Below, in pieces: positions 11,379 through 24,004 of a stretch of 64,000 nt of DNA. Location: positions 1 through 64,000 of the forward strand of contig WMKJ01000053.1 of the NCBI GenBank assembly GCA_009733715.1. Reading direction: 5' to 3'. Position numbers and translations under genes: made by a program. Under the pieces are notes generated by a model. That model did not search any database, was not told the DNA's origin, and was given only the letters and a program-made list of their open reading frames with translations. The stretch comes from Herpomyces periplanetae. Its lineage: Eukaryota; Ascomycota; Laboulbeniomycetes; Herpomycetales; Herpomycetaceae. Position 1 is the first letter of the stretch. Each line of letters begins with the position of its first letter.

Positions 11379-13132
11379 CGAGTTTGTTTTGCCGGCTTGC
11401 CGGACTAACAATGTGAATTCATCATTCTTCTATATCTATCTCTAAGTGGTTTTCGACTAATTATATACGCCCATACATATGATAAACGAGGTGACCCAGA
11501 ACTCGTTTTGTCGTGCGGTTCATTATGTATACACAAGGTTTTTAATCATTTTTCAAGTAGTATCTGTTTTTAGCTTTATCTCTCTTGATTATCGTATTTT
11601 GCTACGCTTGGTTTGGCGTGTGGATGTATGCACGCGGTTACATTTGCACAGATTTTGTTCATTAGCATAAATTTCCTTTTTTTGCGTTGAAGATACTGAG
11701 TTAGTTAAGAGGATCACCAGGTACTTGCGAGGGTAATGGGAAACAGTATTGAATATCAGTAAAGAGTATAGTGAAAGATATAAGTAGACGATGCTAACCT
11801 GGCGATACAAGACAGCTCCATACATCTGAAGTACTCTGCAATACAGCACAGCCCCGCCCCAAACCCGCGCCACACAATACGGCCCGACCAAGCGCCACTC
11901 GGCCCGGCCCGGCCCGGCGCCACGCATTGTGGCGGTGTCCGGGCCGACTGCGGCCCGTGTCTAGGCACGTGATGTGGTGATGGCGACGGGGTCGGCGGAA
12001 TGGAGGAAAATTGGTTTTTAAAAGTATAAAAAACTGAAATGGATCGTGTGATAATAGTTTGGATGGTGTTGTATTTGGGTTAGTGGTACTATTTAAGTCA
12101 ATCAGAGTTTAACCAGTGGTTATATACCAACGTATTCCCTGCAGTGCTCTGGTGTTTTGCCGACTTCATTTTCCATCAGGTCAGTGGTAGTGGTTTGAGC
12201 AATTAATTCGGCATAAAACTACAAATATACCAAAAGTAACCTATTATGATTTCTATAATTCTACGAATTTAAACATGCTTATAACACATCAATTCATGTC
12301 GGGATAAGAGGAAATGTTTTAGTATGCAGAATGATGGGGAATTTGGTTAACTACACAAGATAGAGTACACGATTGAAAATTTCGTCGGAACGATATAATT
12401 AAGTGAGTAAAATTTCAAGATGGAAGAGCGGGGAAATCATTTACACGACCTGACGTTCTAATGACGCTTGAATTCATCAAAAAGAACCCGAAATAAAGAA
12501 GTTGTTCACGCGTTTACCAATCCATCCCTTCTTACACGGCCAGTTGTGTTCGCGCCGGCCTGTCAAGCCAATCTTTCCCTTCCTCACAAGCACGTCAAAG
12601 CCAAGCTCCGGGAAATACTGTTTTGCCGACGGAACGCGAATTTCTATCAACTATCACCACGTCCACAACACGTTAAATTCAAATCATTTTCCATCTTTCA
12701 TCTTCCTACACCACTCTGGCTTTTTCGTTGGCTAATTTCATTTCGTTCGTTCGTTCGTTCCTCGCGCTCTTTATCCTGTAATTCCCTCATTTTCAAATTT
12801 TTTTTTCCTCAAATTCAATCTACCCTTTCCTCTTCGTTATCCTTAATCTTGTTTTAAAGTTTCCTTACCCAAAATAAACCGTCGTCCCTTTCTTTCGCTT
12901 CATTACTGCGCAATCTACTCGTCGGATTCTTGATTTACTACACTTTGTCACAGTGTACTTTTGCTTAATCTCCGCTTACATTCTTTAACGTGCGCTCCTG
13001 TGCACGCTTCTCATGCCTTTTAAACTCTTCTAACCCTTGCCCTTGTTCATCTTCTTAATCGCGCGCGCGCGCGTACTCTTTTTTTTTCATTTACCCATCT
13101 CCGTATACGCACTCTAACAAAATCACATCATT
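11379..13132. other. Intergenic region and pyrimidine-rich leader of PP2A
   Basis: No supportable gene. Positions 11860-11995 are very GC-rich, with three GCGCCAC motifs (11867, 11892, 11917) and a CACGTG at 11966-11971. Positions about 12500-13130 are strongly C/T-rich on the + strand, with GTTCG repeats near 12740 and a GC dinucleotide run near 13060. This composition is typical of a fungal promoter and 5' leader and ends at the PP2A start codon. Confidence 0.55.
11966..11971. promoter_or_regulatory. CACGTG E-box in GC-rich island
   Basis: GGCACGTGATG context at the edge of the 11860-11995 GC-rich island, about 1.2 kb upstream of PP2A. Assigned only by recurrence of the motif in the window. 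Confidence 0.35.
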
Positions 13133-14530
13133 ATGGACATGTCAATGGAGGAGGTTGTAAGAAACATCGAACCCCAAATTTTCCTGTCAAATACCGAGCC
13201 GGCCTCTATTGCTACTCTAGATTCATGGATTGCTAGCTTATTTGAGTGTAAACAGCTGGCTGAACGCGATGTAGAAAGATTATGTCTAAAGGTAAGTTCT
13301 ACGTTCCTTAATTTTCCCTCACTTTTTTCAATAGCCTAACCAATCTGTACGTAAATCTTATTCTAGGCTCGTGAAGTTCTCCAAAGTGAATCCAATGTTC
13401 AGCCTGTGGTAAGTCTTTAATAGACTTTTTGTTTCCCTCTCTTCTTGTTACACCTCCAACTGTCAGGCGCGCGAGCATGCGCTCATCTTCATTCACTATA
13501 CAGAAATGCCCCGTTACTGTATGCGGAGATATTCACGGTCAATTCCATGATCTCATGGAACTCTTCAAAATCGGGGGTCCAAACCCCGATACAAACTACC
13601 TTTTCATGGGTAAGTTATCCAATTCTATCCATTCGCCAATCCCATATATTTTCCCTTCAATTGTTAGGCCTTAACTTACTTTTCATTTTTGCGCTTACCT
13701 CTCGTTCCTTTCTCCTTTAAATAGGCGATTATGTAGATCGAGGCTACTTTTCCGTTGAGACCGTAACCCTTCTCGTAGCTTTAAAGATTCGATATCCTCA
13801 ACGTATTACAATCTTACGCGGAAATCATGAATCACGACAGATAACCCAGGTTTACGGATTCTACGATGAATGTTTACGCAAATACGGCAATACTAACGTG
13901 TGGAAATACTTCACCGATCTATTTGACTTTCTACCGCTGACCGCACTAATCGATAATCAAATCTTCTGCTTACACGGTGGTCTCTCTCCAAGCATTGACA
14001 CTTTAGACAACATAAGATCTTTGGATCGTATACAAGAAGTTCCTCACGAGGGTCCCATGTGTGATCTGCTCTGGTCTGACCCTGACGATCGTTGTGGTTG
14101 GGGTATTTCTCCCCGTGGTGCCGGCTACACTTTTGGCCATGATATTTCCGAAGCATTTAATCACAACAATGGTTTAACTCTCGTTGCTCGAGCTCATCAA
14201 CTGGTCATGGAAGGTTACAACTGGTCACAAGAACGTAACGTCGTCACCATCTTTTCCGGTACGTGTTGTATATTTTACGTCGGTTACCTTTTTACCTCCC
14301 GTTAACAATCAACTTTACCAATAGCCCCAAATTACTGCTACCGTTGTGGCAATCAAGCTGCTATCATGGAAATCGATGAACATTTAAAGTATACTTTGTA
14401 CGTGTGTTATCACACTCTCATGTCACTATTTATTAACGTTATTAATGTGATTTCTAGTTTACAATTCGATCCATGCCCTCGTGCTGGTGAACCAATGGTA
14501 TCTCGTCGGACTCCCGATTACTTTTTATAG
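13133..14530 (+). CDS. PPH21: Serine/threonine protein phosphatase 2A catalytic subunit
   Basis: Six exons: 13133-13291, 13367-13408, 13504-13609, 13725-14258, 14325-14397 and 14458-14530. All phases agree and give 328 residues. The metallophosphatase signatures are present: GDIHGQF, GDYVDRG (created across the third intron), [15 protein letters not shown] and [12 protein letters not shown]. The protein ends in TPDYFL, the invariant PP2A tail whose last Leu is carboxymethylated and which controls assembly with A and B subunits. Known role: the catalytic core of PP2A holoenzymes acting in cell cycle, TOR and stress signalling. The tail and the YDECLRKYG segment favour PP2A over PP4 or PP6. A second in-frame Met three codons downstream could also start translation. 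The upstream DNA is a long pyrimidine-rich leader. Confidence 0.95.
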
Positions 14531-15023
14531 TAAAGTTAACCATCGCTCATCTCTACCCAAACTCGCCATGCTGGTTTATCATTTCTGCATCACAGCTCTA
14601 CTTTTATGACTTGGAGTTTGACCCTGGAGCATGTTGCTTTCTTGCACGTTTTACCGACAATTAGAGCGTTGATGTTGCCTGCAACCCCGTCACTCATCTT
14701 CGCATTACACTCCATTCACACCCGCCCTTCATCACTTCATTTTGTTCGTCCCGCTCATCTACTCTTCATCTTATAAACGTAATGAATTTAAACTTTTTAG
14801 GCAAGTTATTAAAAAGTGTCAAACTTTCGATAATTTTGGCCATGAAAATGACACTCCTCATTGCCGATTTCATTTGCCCGCTTTCCAGTCAGCCAATTAA
14901 CCATTTAACGTTCACGTATTCTACGCCTATCAAATACCATTTGCCCCAGCTTCGTGAATTAACCATATCTATCCATGTTCGCCATTCTTCATCAAAATGT
15001 TCTGTACCTGATAATTATAATGT
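14531..15023. other. Intergenic 3' region between PP2A and uS12m
   Basis: Convergent spacer of 493 bp holding both 3' ends. I see no gene or repeat in it. Confidence 0.6.
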
Positions 15024-15593
15024 TTAGCTTGCGGACCGTGGCTTCTTTGTTCCGTACTTTGATCGTGATGTGATACGATTTGGTACGCCTGATAAATCGT
15101 ATGCTCCGCGTACTAGGTGGTACTTAACGCCTGGACAGTCTTGTGATCGTCCACCTCGTACTAATACTACTGAATGCTGTTGAATATTATGCCCTTCACC
15201 GGGAATGTACGCCGTGACCTCTTTTCCACTGCTTAAGCGTAGCCTTGCGATTTTGCGGGCACCCGAATTGGGCTTTTTAGGCTTCATAGTACCAATTTTC
15301 AAACAAATACCCTTAAGTTGTGGTCGCTTGTATAAATCTGGTGATCTTCGTTTACGGGCTCTTGCAGCCTTGCGACATCCCCGTCGAACTTGATTAAGCG
15401 TTGTGCTACGCCGTTGACTTGTAGTAAAGCTCTCCTGACGCGATATATTCACCTTCAAGCATGGAGTAACCGTTATTCTCTTCCAATACACCATTAAACC
15501 CGTATACCGTTGACGTTGTAACAGGGAACCAACCCAAAATTTTCTAGTACACGCATTAGCATTATAGTACGCCAAACTTTTCAATTTAAGCAT
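15024..15593 (-). CDS. MRPS12: Mitochondrial small-subunit ribosomal protein uS12m
   Basis: Encodes a bacterial-type S12 protein. It contains [46 protein letters not shown] and a C-terminal [13 protein letters not shown], which match the decoding-centre loops of uS12. An Arg/Ser-rich N-terminal extension of about 70 residues, with few acidic residues, looks like a mitochondrial targeting presequence, so the protein should act in the mitochondrial ribosome rather than as cytosolic uS12 (Rps23). I place the start at the Met of [11 protein letters not shown] (189 residues). The same frame is open upstream and has earlier Met codons (MECWACGM), so the start is uncertain. It is divergent from MDM33 across a 454-bp promoter region that contains a CACGTG. 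Confidence 0.85.
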   Translation of the reverse strand: MLKLKSLAYYNANACTRKFWVGSLLQRQRYTGLMVYWKRITVTPCLKVNISRQESFTTSQRRSTTLNQVRRGCRKAARARKRRSPDLYKRPQLKGICLKIGTMKPKKPNSGARKIARLRLSSGKEVTAYIPGEGHNIQQHSVVLVRGGRSQDCPGVKYHLVRGAYDLSGVPNRITSRSKYGTKKPRSAS

Positions 15594-15850
15594 GTTCCCT
15601 CGATAATTCGTCAACTTTTTTCCCATCCCACACGCCCAACACTCCATTATAATTAGTCTGATGCTTGCCCGGCCAAATCTATCCACAACCGGTAAATCGT
15701 AGTGTGTTAAAAAAAAATTCCAGTCTTCCAAACTTGCTACGCTTACACGTTAACTAACCAACGTAAATTTTAAACGTAAATACTCGCCGTGATCGACTCG
15801 GCTCATTCTTCCCCAGACTCGTGAGCGGCGGCCAAACCGCAGCCTTTGGT

Positions 15851-15856
15851 CACGTG
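15851..15856. promoter_or_regulatory. CACGTG E-box in divergent uS12m/MDM33 promoter
   Basis: GGTCACGTGATC context within a GC-rich segment (15800-15880) between two divergent nuclear genes for mitochondrial proteins. One site could serve both. The role is inferred from position. Confidence 0.4.
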
Positions 15857-16047
15857 ATCAGGAGGGTTTGGCGCGTCGGTTTGTCGGGGGAATTTCACTA
15901 TGGGAAACGGGTTTGACGATAGTTGGGGGGATTTTTTTGGGTATAATTGGCTTACAGGGTTATGTGTGTACACGCGTAAATTTCGAAGGAGGAGTATACA
16001 TAAGTGTACGTTTACGTTAAGAGTGCTAAAGTTGGATTGTTCGGTAT

Positions 16048-17751
16048 ATGGCATGGATTATTGGGTTCAAGGGCCAAACTGGCGATACACCTTTTGTGGA
16101 AAAAGGCAACAAAGGGTTAACTCACAACAACAGTATGAAGCCGGGTCAAGGATTAGGACGATCTGGATGCAATTTGATCAAGTTGAGGGAAATATGGTAT
16201 ACGGGAGACCTGGGGTGGAAGAATTTAACAGAGGCAAATAAATCTGGCAGATTATTTTCGACGATTAAACCGTTCAAGTTAACAGGGTTATGGAGCGTTA
16301 AATTCACGACGTTAAAATTTCCCGTATGTACAAGGTTAAGGCTAACCTTATTCTGGCGACCCGTTATACTATTTACCACATGTGTATACCCAAGGGGATT
16401 ACCGTTAACATGGCGAGGATTTTTCCATTGTACGAATAAGTGTTATACGGCAAACCGGGTTAGCACAGCTAAGCGAAGCGTACGGTTAACTACACGATGT
16501 ATACATTCGAGTACGGAACGACTTCCGTCGGACGTGGAAAAATCCCGTTGGCGGATTTCACGAAAATTTACGGTGTGTATGGATCACTTGTTCACGAGAA
16601 TGTTGGCAGCTTCACAAACGGTTAATCGAGTTGCTGGAACGGATTACAGTGGAATTGAAAGTTTACGGGCTGAAATTAAGCAAACGGGTAAGCAGCTGAT
16701 TTAGAGTTTCGGGGCACCACGGGATGTTTGTTTTGGGGTCGTGAAGGGAAGAGTTTGGCTGACGCCTTGGGTAGAGAAGCTTGTAGAAGGGCGTAAGCAG
16801 GATGTGGTATTGGCAAAAGAAGCCTTGAACGAAGCTTTGGCACGACAAAAGGCATCGCATAAGGAAAAGATTAGTTTGCTGGAGCGAAAACATTCGTGGG
16901 AAGCTAATGATTTAGAACGTTACATGAGCCTTATTCGTTGTGAACTGAGTGACGATCAAACTGTACAATCGGCACGACAACAAGCCGAACTAGCCGAAAG
17001 CAATTTAGAAGAATGTCGTTCACAACTGGAACGTATGGAACGGGCTCAGTATCACGAAGAACAGATTTGGAGCGATACAATCCGGCGTAATAGTACATGG
17101 GTAACCTTGGGTTTAATGGGTCTGAATATATTACTTTTACTTGTTAACTTGATTATACTGGAACCCTGGCGAAGGCGACGTTTGGTTCACGAGATTCGCT
17201 CGGTTCTATCTGAGTATTATTTTTCCCCGTTAAATGCCCCCATATCATATTCCCTGGATCAGATAGGTTTGGGTGAAAGTGCGTATAAAAATTGGGTAGC
17301 GTTAAATTTAACGGGTCTGGACAATGTTACTCAGGCTAAACTATCTGATGATATTTTAGTTCATTCACAAACCATATCGTGTACAAATGAACCTAATACT
17401 TTATTTGGTCAAGCTAACCTACCGCTTAATTTACCGACATCATCATCATTGTATGTACGACTGCTTCAGGGGATGGATCGATTAACTTTGCTGGGGAAAT
17501 GTGCAATGACTCGACTATCTGCTGTATTTGATCGGATTGTTCTACTATTACATGGGTTTAATCGATCTACAACTTCACTGGTTCATTGTTTACTCGACAA
17601 ATCATCAGGTTACTCGTACAGGATTCGCGTGTTGTGCTCGACTAAGATGTTGAACACAGATTGGTCTTTGGATAAACTTATTTTTACCGTAATCGGTCTA
17701 TGGGTTTGCTTAATGTCTATGAGTTTGGGATGGTATGTTGGTCGAAAGTGA
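16048..17751 (+). CDS. MDM33: Mitochondrial inner-membrane protein MDM33/SHE9 family
   Basis: Two exons (16048-16687, 16775-17751) with an 87-nt intron give 538 residues. The joined frame reads YSGIESLRAEIKQTEKLVEG, continuing the family's pre-coiled-coil segment. Family signatures follow: RKHSWEANDLERY, YHEEQIWSDTIRRNSTW, membrane segment one (about 322-345) and EPWRRRRLV. A second membrane segment lies near the C-terminus (about 515-535). Between the N-terminus and the first membrane segment lie Gln/Glu-rich coiled coils. Known role: Mdm33 is an inner-membrane protein that affects mitochondrial fission and distribution. The N-terminal 180 residues are basic with CIHSSTERLPS near a plausible presequence cleavage region. 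They are not conserved by eye, so a later start remains possible. Confidence 0.85.
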
Positions 17752-18309
17752 AAATTTGGGGAGAAAGAAAAGGAATTTCACATGTCGTAATAACTTTGGC
17801 TGACGACAAAATATGCGGGGTTTATTAGACCAAACGTCAAAGTTCATAAGAGATCACGACAACAATACGATAGGTATATGGGAAGGGAAATCATGACCAA
17901 AGGAGAATAGCAAGGTATACAAAAAAGCAGGAAGAGTTAGAGCCTGATTAAGTTGAAGCAAATAGATGATTTGACGAAGATGAACACTGATCATCATAAA
18001 TTACGAGGTATAAATGCAATAGTAAAGGGGATTATTGATTGATTGATTGCAAGGATGTTCACGCTCAGCGAGGTAATGGGTATTTGACGAAGTGAAAGTG
18101 ATCCAACGACAACTGAACAATATAAGTAAAACTCGAGATGTAGTCAGTCTAAAGAGAGGAAAAAGTGCACGAACAAAATCAAGCGATGGCGACAGTACAA
18201 TTGTGGCATTGATACAGCAAAATGCGGGTGCGATAAACGGCGCAGGAATCCAGGATTGGAGGACGCAAAGCTGACGAGTAGAGACGGGTAACACGCACGT
18301 ATGCACATT
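17752..18309. other. Intergenic 3' region, no gene seen
   Basis: Convergent spacer between MDM33 and the unidentified membrane-protein gene. Short open frames occur on both strands at 18000-18300, but none has an ATG, splice context or motif that I can support. Confidence 0.5.
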
Positions 18310-19020
18310 TCAAGTAAACGACATGGACGGCAAACGGGGGGATAGAATATCAGAAGAACTATTAGCAGAGCATGGAACGGGAGCCATTCGAGAAGTCGGG
18401 GTCACAGTGCTGTTTCTTCGTGAAGAAGTTGTTGGATTGGCAGATTGTGCTAACAACAGGTTTTGAACGGACGCAGCTACAGCGGCTGCAACAACATTGG
18501 GCGAAGGCATGGAAATCTCGGACTCCGAAGGACGTGCAGGGCGAGCGGGTGGTGATGTGGACGGATTGGGAGGATTGGGCAGAGAATTCACACGAAGTTT
18601 GCTCAATTGACGAGCTTGTACAGACTTGGTCTCAAGAATCAAGGCCACTCTAATCACATCCAACCCCGGAAATATCGTGTTAGACTGCATTAAAGGTATA
18701 TCCTTCGCGGAATAACATGTAATGCACACAGCAAATACTCACGCTTCCTCTCCCAGATCATCAATATTCAAATCCTCTTTTCGAAAGTTAAACGGCTGGC
18801 TCTGCACAGCAAAAGACCAAATTAGTAAAGGAACAAATACGATTACACAAACGGTGAAACGAATAGTAAAGGCGTGAAACGTACGATTTCCGAGGACGTG
18901 AATTTGGGTGGAACGGGCTTGGTAGGTCGAGAGCAGTTGAGGATGGAAAAAAGCCTTTTCATACGAGACATTCTTTTGGCATTCATCGCGCTTGGAGCGA
19001 TTAGATGAATTTATAAAGCA
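18310..19020 (-). CDS. Unidentified single-pass membrane protein (5' end unresolved)
   Basis: I do not recognise this gene. A 93-nt intron (18742-18650, donor GTGAGT, branch CTAAC, acceptor TTAG) joins two exons in phase. The upstream exon reads HPQLLSTYQARSTQIHVLG, then a hydrophobic stretch of about 20 residues containing FTVCVIVFVPLLIW, then QPFNFRKEDLNIDDLGEEA. The downstream exon continues VALILETKSVQARQLSKLR and then a Pro/Ser/Ala-rich tail of about 85 residues ending SPRLPSMSFT. The upstream exon has no Met and its frame is closed near 19060, so at least one further 5' exon is needed; it was not located. A shorter reading with GTACGT as a donor inside the hydrophobic stretch was considered, but removing the intron would delete the membrane segment. 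The product is probably a small one-pass membrane protein with a disordered C-terminus. Confidence 0.4.
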
Positions 19021-21824
19021 TAAACGAGCAAGCAGGCTTGCAGATAAACCAAGGAAAAAGTGTCAAGGCACCAGTATCAAGATGAATCTCTCTTTTTATC
19101 AAGCAGTGTATTTAAACCGGTATAATATAAAAAGATACGCTGCAAAGCGTGCGCCTGAGGAGACAAGTGTCAAGGTGGCAAACTTCAACGTACCAAGGGT
19201 GCGTCTAACGTGAAAATGCTGATGTTGGCAAGATAAGATGATTGAAGCATTTCGAGCGGGGGAAAGGTCCGCAAGCCAAGCTGAAAAAAAGACGGGTTGA
19301 AGCTTGCCGCATCAAACCAAGCGTGAGGAGAAATGTGGGAGACAAAGCCGCAATAATTATCGGTTCTGAACCGCGCAGACTAAGTGAGAGGGGAACGGCC
19401 CACGGTCGTAAAGTGTCAAAGTAAGAGTTAAAAGTGTATAAGCATCAACTGAATGATAAGACCATGCCACGCCACAACAAGACAAGCCAGACCAGACCAA
19501 ACCAAAAATAATCTTTTCACGAACCGAAGGATAACAAGCCTTAACCAGCTTAAAATGTTAACTGGATTCGAATGTTGTAGCATACGCGCTCATCCCATGG
19601 GACACAGGTAAATAAGCGAGTGAATGAGTACAAAAGTACGATTTTTAGAAAAAGAGAGCGCAAACCAAGCTGGCAGCAAAGAAAAACGGATGTGTGTTCG
19701 CCCAAAGTAATAATGATGAAAGCAAAATACGAGTTCCCGTACACTCCCGCAAGGTAACCAGAGTAAAATGGAGATGAAACCACACGATACAACACGATGT
19801 AGAAGAGTAATGAAAACCTGCCACGACTACATGCAAGGCTTGATGGTTTAAAGGCCGATAATTCACGCCAAAAGTCACGGCTCTTGTCGGAAGACTGGGT
19901 AGGGCTGACGATGGTGTCAGATAAATGAACACTCCAGAACAAAGAATTCCAGGGGACGTTTAAGTGAAAGCGACGATCCGTAGTCAAGTATGACAATGAA
20001 CTGGTCAAAGAATCTCGTATCGTTGGTTCATCAGGAGGAAAGTCTGCGTGCGAATGTACGTACGCACACACAAGAGATATGTTCCATCGTGTCATTGCAT
20101 ACACGCGTGCCCCGAACTTCTATGATTGCGTCTAGGTTTACACCTCGTGAACCCCAGGGTCTAGTGTACACGACGATTTGTCTAGGGTTGGCTTAAAATA
20201 CACCATCTCACGATCACACTCAATGGCCTGTCGGTTCGTATGCAATGTATTACACTCCATCAGTGGGATGTTATTAACACTTAGTTCTGTGCTGTTACGA
20301 TACCCCGGAGCTATGGAACCAAAAAAGATGAACCTGTTCGCATCCGTTAAACACTGCTAAAGTTCGTTCAACGAATGTGTGACCTGGTGTTTCCAACTCC
20401 TGGTACTCCATGATAACTTTTACTCGTCCATTTCTCGTAGTGTTCTAAACCCGCTAGCATGCAAGACTTGTCAACTCAAAACCAGCAATTCACTAATCAA
20501 GAATTTTTACCATTGCGTCGATCCAGTGTCCGCGTTAGCCAGCTGTACATTTGTATGGATATCCCCGATTATCTGGTGTGTGCGTACTTAAATGTATGCA
20601 GTACCCGAGCTTTAATGATTATTCAAGATGTATTCTCAGCGTGGTTTGCCGATACGACAATCTGATGCGTTGCAGCTTAGTTACAACACATGTCCGTGGG
20701 TCATGTGTCCCTGTTTGCTTAGAGCGCATGATCGCCTCGCTCAAATTGTTTCCCTCCCCATAATCCATGTTATCAGGCGTACTCGGGTAACTCGAACCCG
20801 CCATGATATCGATGCAGAAGTTTATTGCAATAAGCAAGTGAAATACGTTGACTAAGTTAGTTTTAGCAAATAGTATGTATACGTACCACTAGCCTTGTAC
20901 TGCTTTGTCGTAATGCAATGCAGTGCAGCCCTCACTTGCACTTCCATTATTCTTCTTTTTTCCCATAACCCCTGAATGACCAGCCGGCGTATATGACAGA
21001 TAGACAACTATTTATTCACTCAGGACAATGCTATCGCTAAATCCATACTTTACGTTGCAGAAGTTTTGGCACCATGTTGATAGTTATGTGCGCCTCCACA
21101 ATGTCAGGTACATATTTTGGTTATGAACTTGGTATCGTCAACACTAGTGACCGTAGACCCTTCCGGATTCACTGTTCAGGCCTGTACCCGTATACGGATA
21201 AACAAGTTTGCACCGTATGGCTAACTTTATAAACGTTTCGGATGGAAAACCTATACAATTTTTTGCACAAATACTTGCACAATACTGAAATGCCCGCTTA
21301 GCTAGTTGATTGTTAATAACCCCAAATGTTAATTTATCCTAATTACTTACTATTACACGCTATTCGTGCCGATATGTCGGCCAATTCGTGCTAGGTTGAC
21401 CATGGGCATGTCCCTACCACGTCCGATTCAATTCCGTCCAGTCTGTTCTTTGGACACAGCTGCATTAATAACGTCATTATGACGAAATGGTTTCCATTAA
21501 CTTGTGTCCATTAGTATGGGTACATGGGTTTCACACTAACCCCGTGGGCTAGCGAGTATACGAGTAATTGTAACGTGACAAACACCTTGTAATGCATGTA
21601 GTTCTTTTCATAAATTAAACTACAGTTTCGCCCCATGTGTGTTTAAAAACACAGTAATAATTAATCACCTCAGGGTGTGTGTGCGCGTAGTCGCTAACCT
21701 TTATGAGGTTAACATAAATCTGCCAGCGCTGTAGCGTGACTTTAAAACGGTCTATGGGAGGCTCGTACAATTGTAGAATTGTACCTAGGACTTGGATAAC
21801 TCGTAACGGCCGAAGGGGTAACTT
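19021..21824. other. Long intergenic region, no gene supported
   Basis: About 2.8 kb. The first part may contain the missing 5' exon of the membrane-protein gene. A degenerate pentanucleotide array lies at 19458-19510. A 184-codon frame on the minus strand (19550-20104) lacks an ATG start and any motif. Many short frames occur on both strands at 20000-20860. Positions 20880-21800 are AT-rich with no structure I can name. Confidence 0.5.
19458..19510. repeat. Degenerate pentanucleotide array (CCAnn type)
   Basis: Successive five-base units of the CCATG / CCACG / ACAAG / CCAGA / CCAAA kind keep a five-base period over about 50 bp. It resembles longer arrays at 31045, 34092 and 61371. Confidence 0.5.
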
Positions 21825-22978
21825 TCATGAAGTTAAATTCCAAGCTAAGAATCTATCATTTTCCTTAGGATAGTCTGGAACACGGGTAGTCAGCAAATTC
21901 GCAATCCGTACAGCTTGACGGATGCGAGTACGTGCAGAATGCGAAATGATACGTCCGTGGCGGCGTGGATCTGGAAACGATAAATTTCTTGCATCATGAC
22001 GAGGTGGTTGAATATCTGCAGGACGGGATAGGGAAGAAGAGGCAGTGGTAGATGCCCAACTTTTTAACCACTTAGTGCAGCGTAGTCGTCTCCGTGTACG
22101 AGAAAGTTCACTATTAGTGTTACGACGTGGTGGATCCTCGTATATTCGGAAAGCAGGAGGGCCCGAGACGCGTCGGTTAGGCATAGTGGTGAGTTTCTGT
22201 AATGGTTGCGTAAGGGAAATTTGATATGCCGATCGAATCGTACACGGAACGGTACGACCGTTAAGCGTGTTCTCCGCTGCAAGTGAGCGCAGAGGCGAGA
22301 GATCCATTAAAATATTATTGCCCTTATCATGATGCGTTAGAAATGGGTTTAACCGGTTAACATGCGAAACCTTGCGGCATGTTTCCATTTGTTCAGTGCG
22401 GCGTGGCGTGAACAGGTTAACGTGGCGATGATATAGATGATCATCCTTATCATTAGTAGCGGGCAGGCCATCGAATGGTGTATGGAGAAGGCTCGTACGA
22501 TGGGAGGCATTGTGAAACGGACGATTCCACGTGGAAGTCAGATTAGTAGTAACTTGTAATGCAGAAGGACAAGCTAGGCCATCATAGCGCTTTGAACTTG
22601 AATGATTTGCATGTGTGTTGATGTCCCTTACCCCAAACGGGGAATGGAAGGCTGTGCAGGAATCTGGATGAGCTGATTCACGTATTGGATGATCAGGACA
22701 CGTTAACGGTGGAGTGCATAAAGAAACTATGCAATGAGATATATCATCTGGAGATTCAAGGAAGTATTGGCGTGTTAACAATGACGCGTTAGCTATGCGA
22801 ATGTTAACGTGAAGGCCGATTCAAATAAAGATGAATGAACAGGCTAACCTAACCCAGTAAATTTTGTGATAATTGGCTGTAAACTTGCATTGAAAACCGG
22901 CAATTGTAGACAGTTTAACTTGCGATGGTGAGTACGCATTTGCGTTATCAATTCTTTGATTGAAGGTTCAGATGGCAT
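21825..22978 (-). CDS. Unidentified basic protein
   Basis: I do not recognise this protein. A long frame (21825-22792) has no ATG near its start. A 56-nt intron (22848-22793, donor GTTAGC, internal GTTAAC branch-like site, acceptor ATAG) joins it in phase to an exon starting MPSEPSIKELITQM (22978-22849). The joined product is 365 residues. It begins with a helical, basic segment through TGLANASLLTRQYFLESPDD. The middle is polar and rich in His, Asn, Thr and Pro. The last 130 residues are Arg-rich (SRTRRRLRCTKWLKSW, HSARTRIRQAVR). There is no membrane segment or signal peptide. The Arg-rich tail suggests nucleic-acid binding or nuclear location, but that is inference. The GTTAGC donor is weaker than the others in this window. 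Confidence 0.45.
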
Positions 22979-24004
22979 AGTGTACGGGCAAGTACAGAGA
23001 CGTTGTAGATAGGGAGGGTATTTGTAAAGCGTTGACACAGAAGTACTCAACTACCTAGTTATACACTAGTGAGATTTTTAAACGAATGTGATGAAGGAAA
23101 GATTAGAACTTAATGCATTATGAAATGGGAAGCTGATGGCATAATAAATGAAACTGGGCTTGAATATTTTTTTTGTGCGTGGATTCGTTAAAGAGAACAG
23201 GGGACAGGTTGCACTTGCCTTGTGGGTGAACGATTCTCAACAATTAATTTGCTTGGGGTGAGAAATTTTCCCCGGAGGATTTGGCTACACCAATACCAAT
23301 ATATTGGTTATATAGAGATTTTACAGGTTGTGAGTAATACATGAAATATGCAAGGCATGTTGGAAGCAACGAATTTACCCACTAGCCTGAATGCGACTGA
23401 TGGTACGACAAGAAAACATATGGAATCTAACAGATCGTGCATAAAAATGTTTCTTGCGTAATGTGCCCAAACTCGATACACTGGATCGAGAGGATTGTCG
23501 CACTGCATTATTTTAACCTTCAAACCCTCGTGCTCTAGCTTCTCCTAAGTCTACCCCCTGATGGGTGTATGCCACATTGTATCAATATCACTAGCCGATC
23601 AGCTGACTGATCAAAACTGCATAAATAAAGAGCACTTTCCAGATTTGAAGATTCACGTCATTCAATTCATTGATAATTTATTCTTAACACCTTCTACATT
23701 GGGAATTTATTTTCAATAAATTCAAAATCGGTTAGGTAAGGGGCGATTTGTCTGGGTGTAAGCTGTTTAGTAGAGTCAGTGAATAGTGTGTAGTTTATTG
23801 AATATATGCTAACTGATTTACTGATTTTTGCTTTATCATTTGTCATAATGGAATTAATCCAGTGAAATTTAAGCTGACATGTGTGAATAAGCTTGTAGCA
23901 TACGTTATATTTGTTTAAAGGTCAAAGAACATCGTTCTTATACATATTAAACTACCTCATTACATTGGGCACTTTATATCACGATTTATCAGGGAATCTT
24001 GAAT
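22979..24004. other. Intergenic region, nothing recognised
   Basis: AT-rich, no gene or repeat supported. It includes the presumed promoter of the unidentified basic-protein gene. Confidence 0.5.

Noticed and set aside
18092-18653. Two + strand frames opposite the membrane-protein gene
   Set aside because: No ATG context or motif, and the minus strand has a convincing in-phase splice join instead.
19550-20104. 184-codon minus-strand frame
   Set aside because: No ATG start, no domain, hydrophobic/Ser/Tyr-rich reading of pyrimidine-rich DNA.
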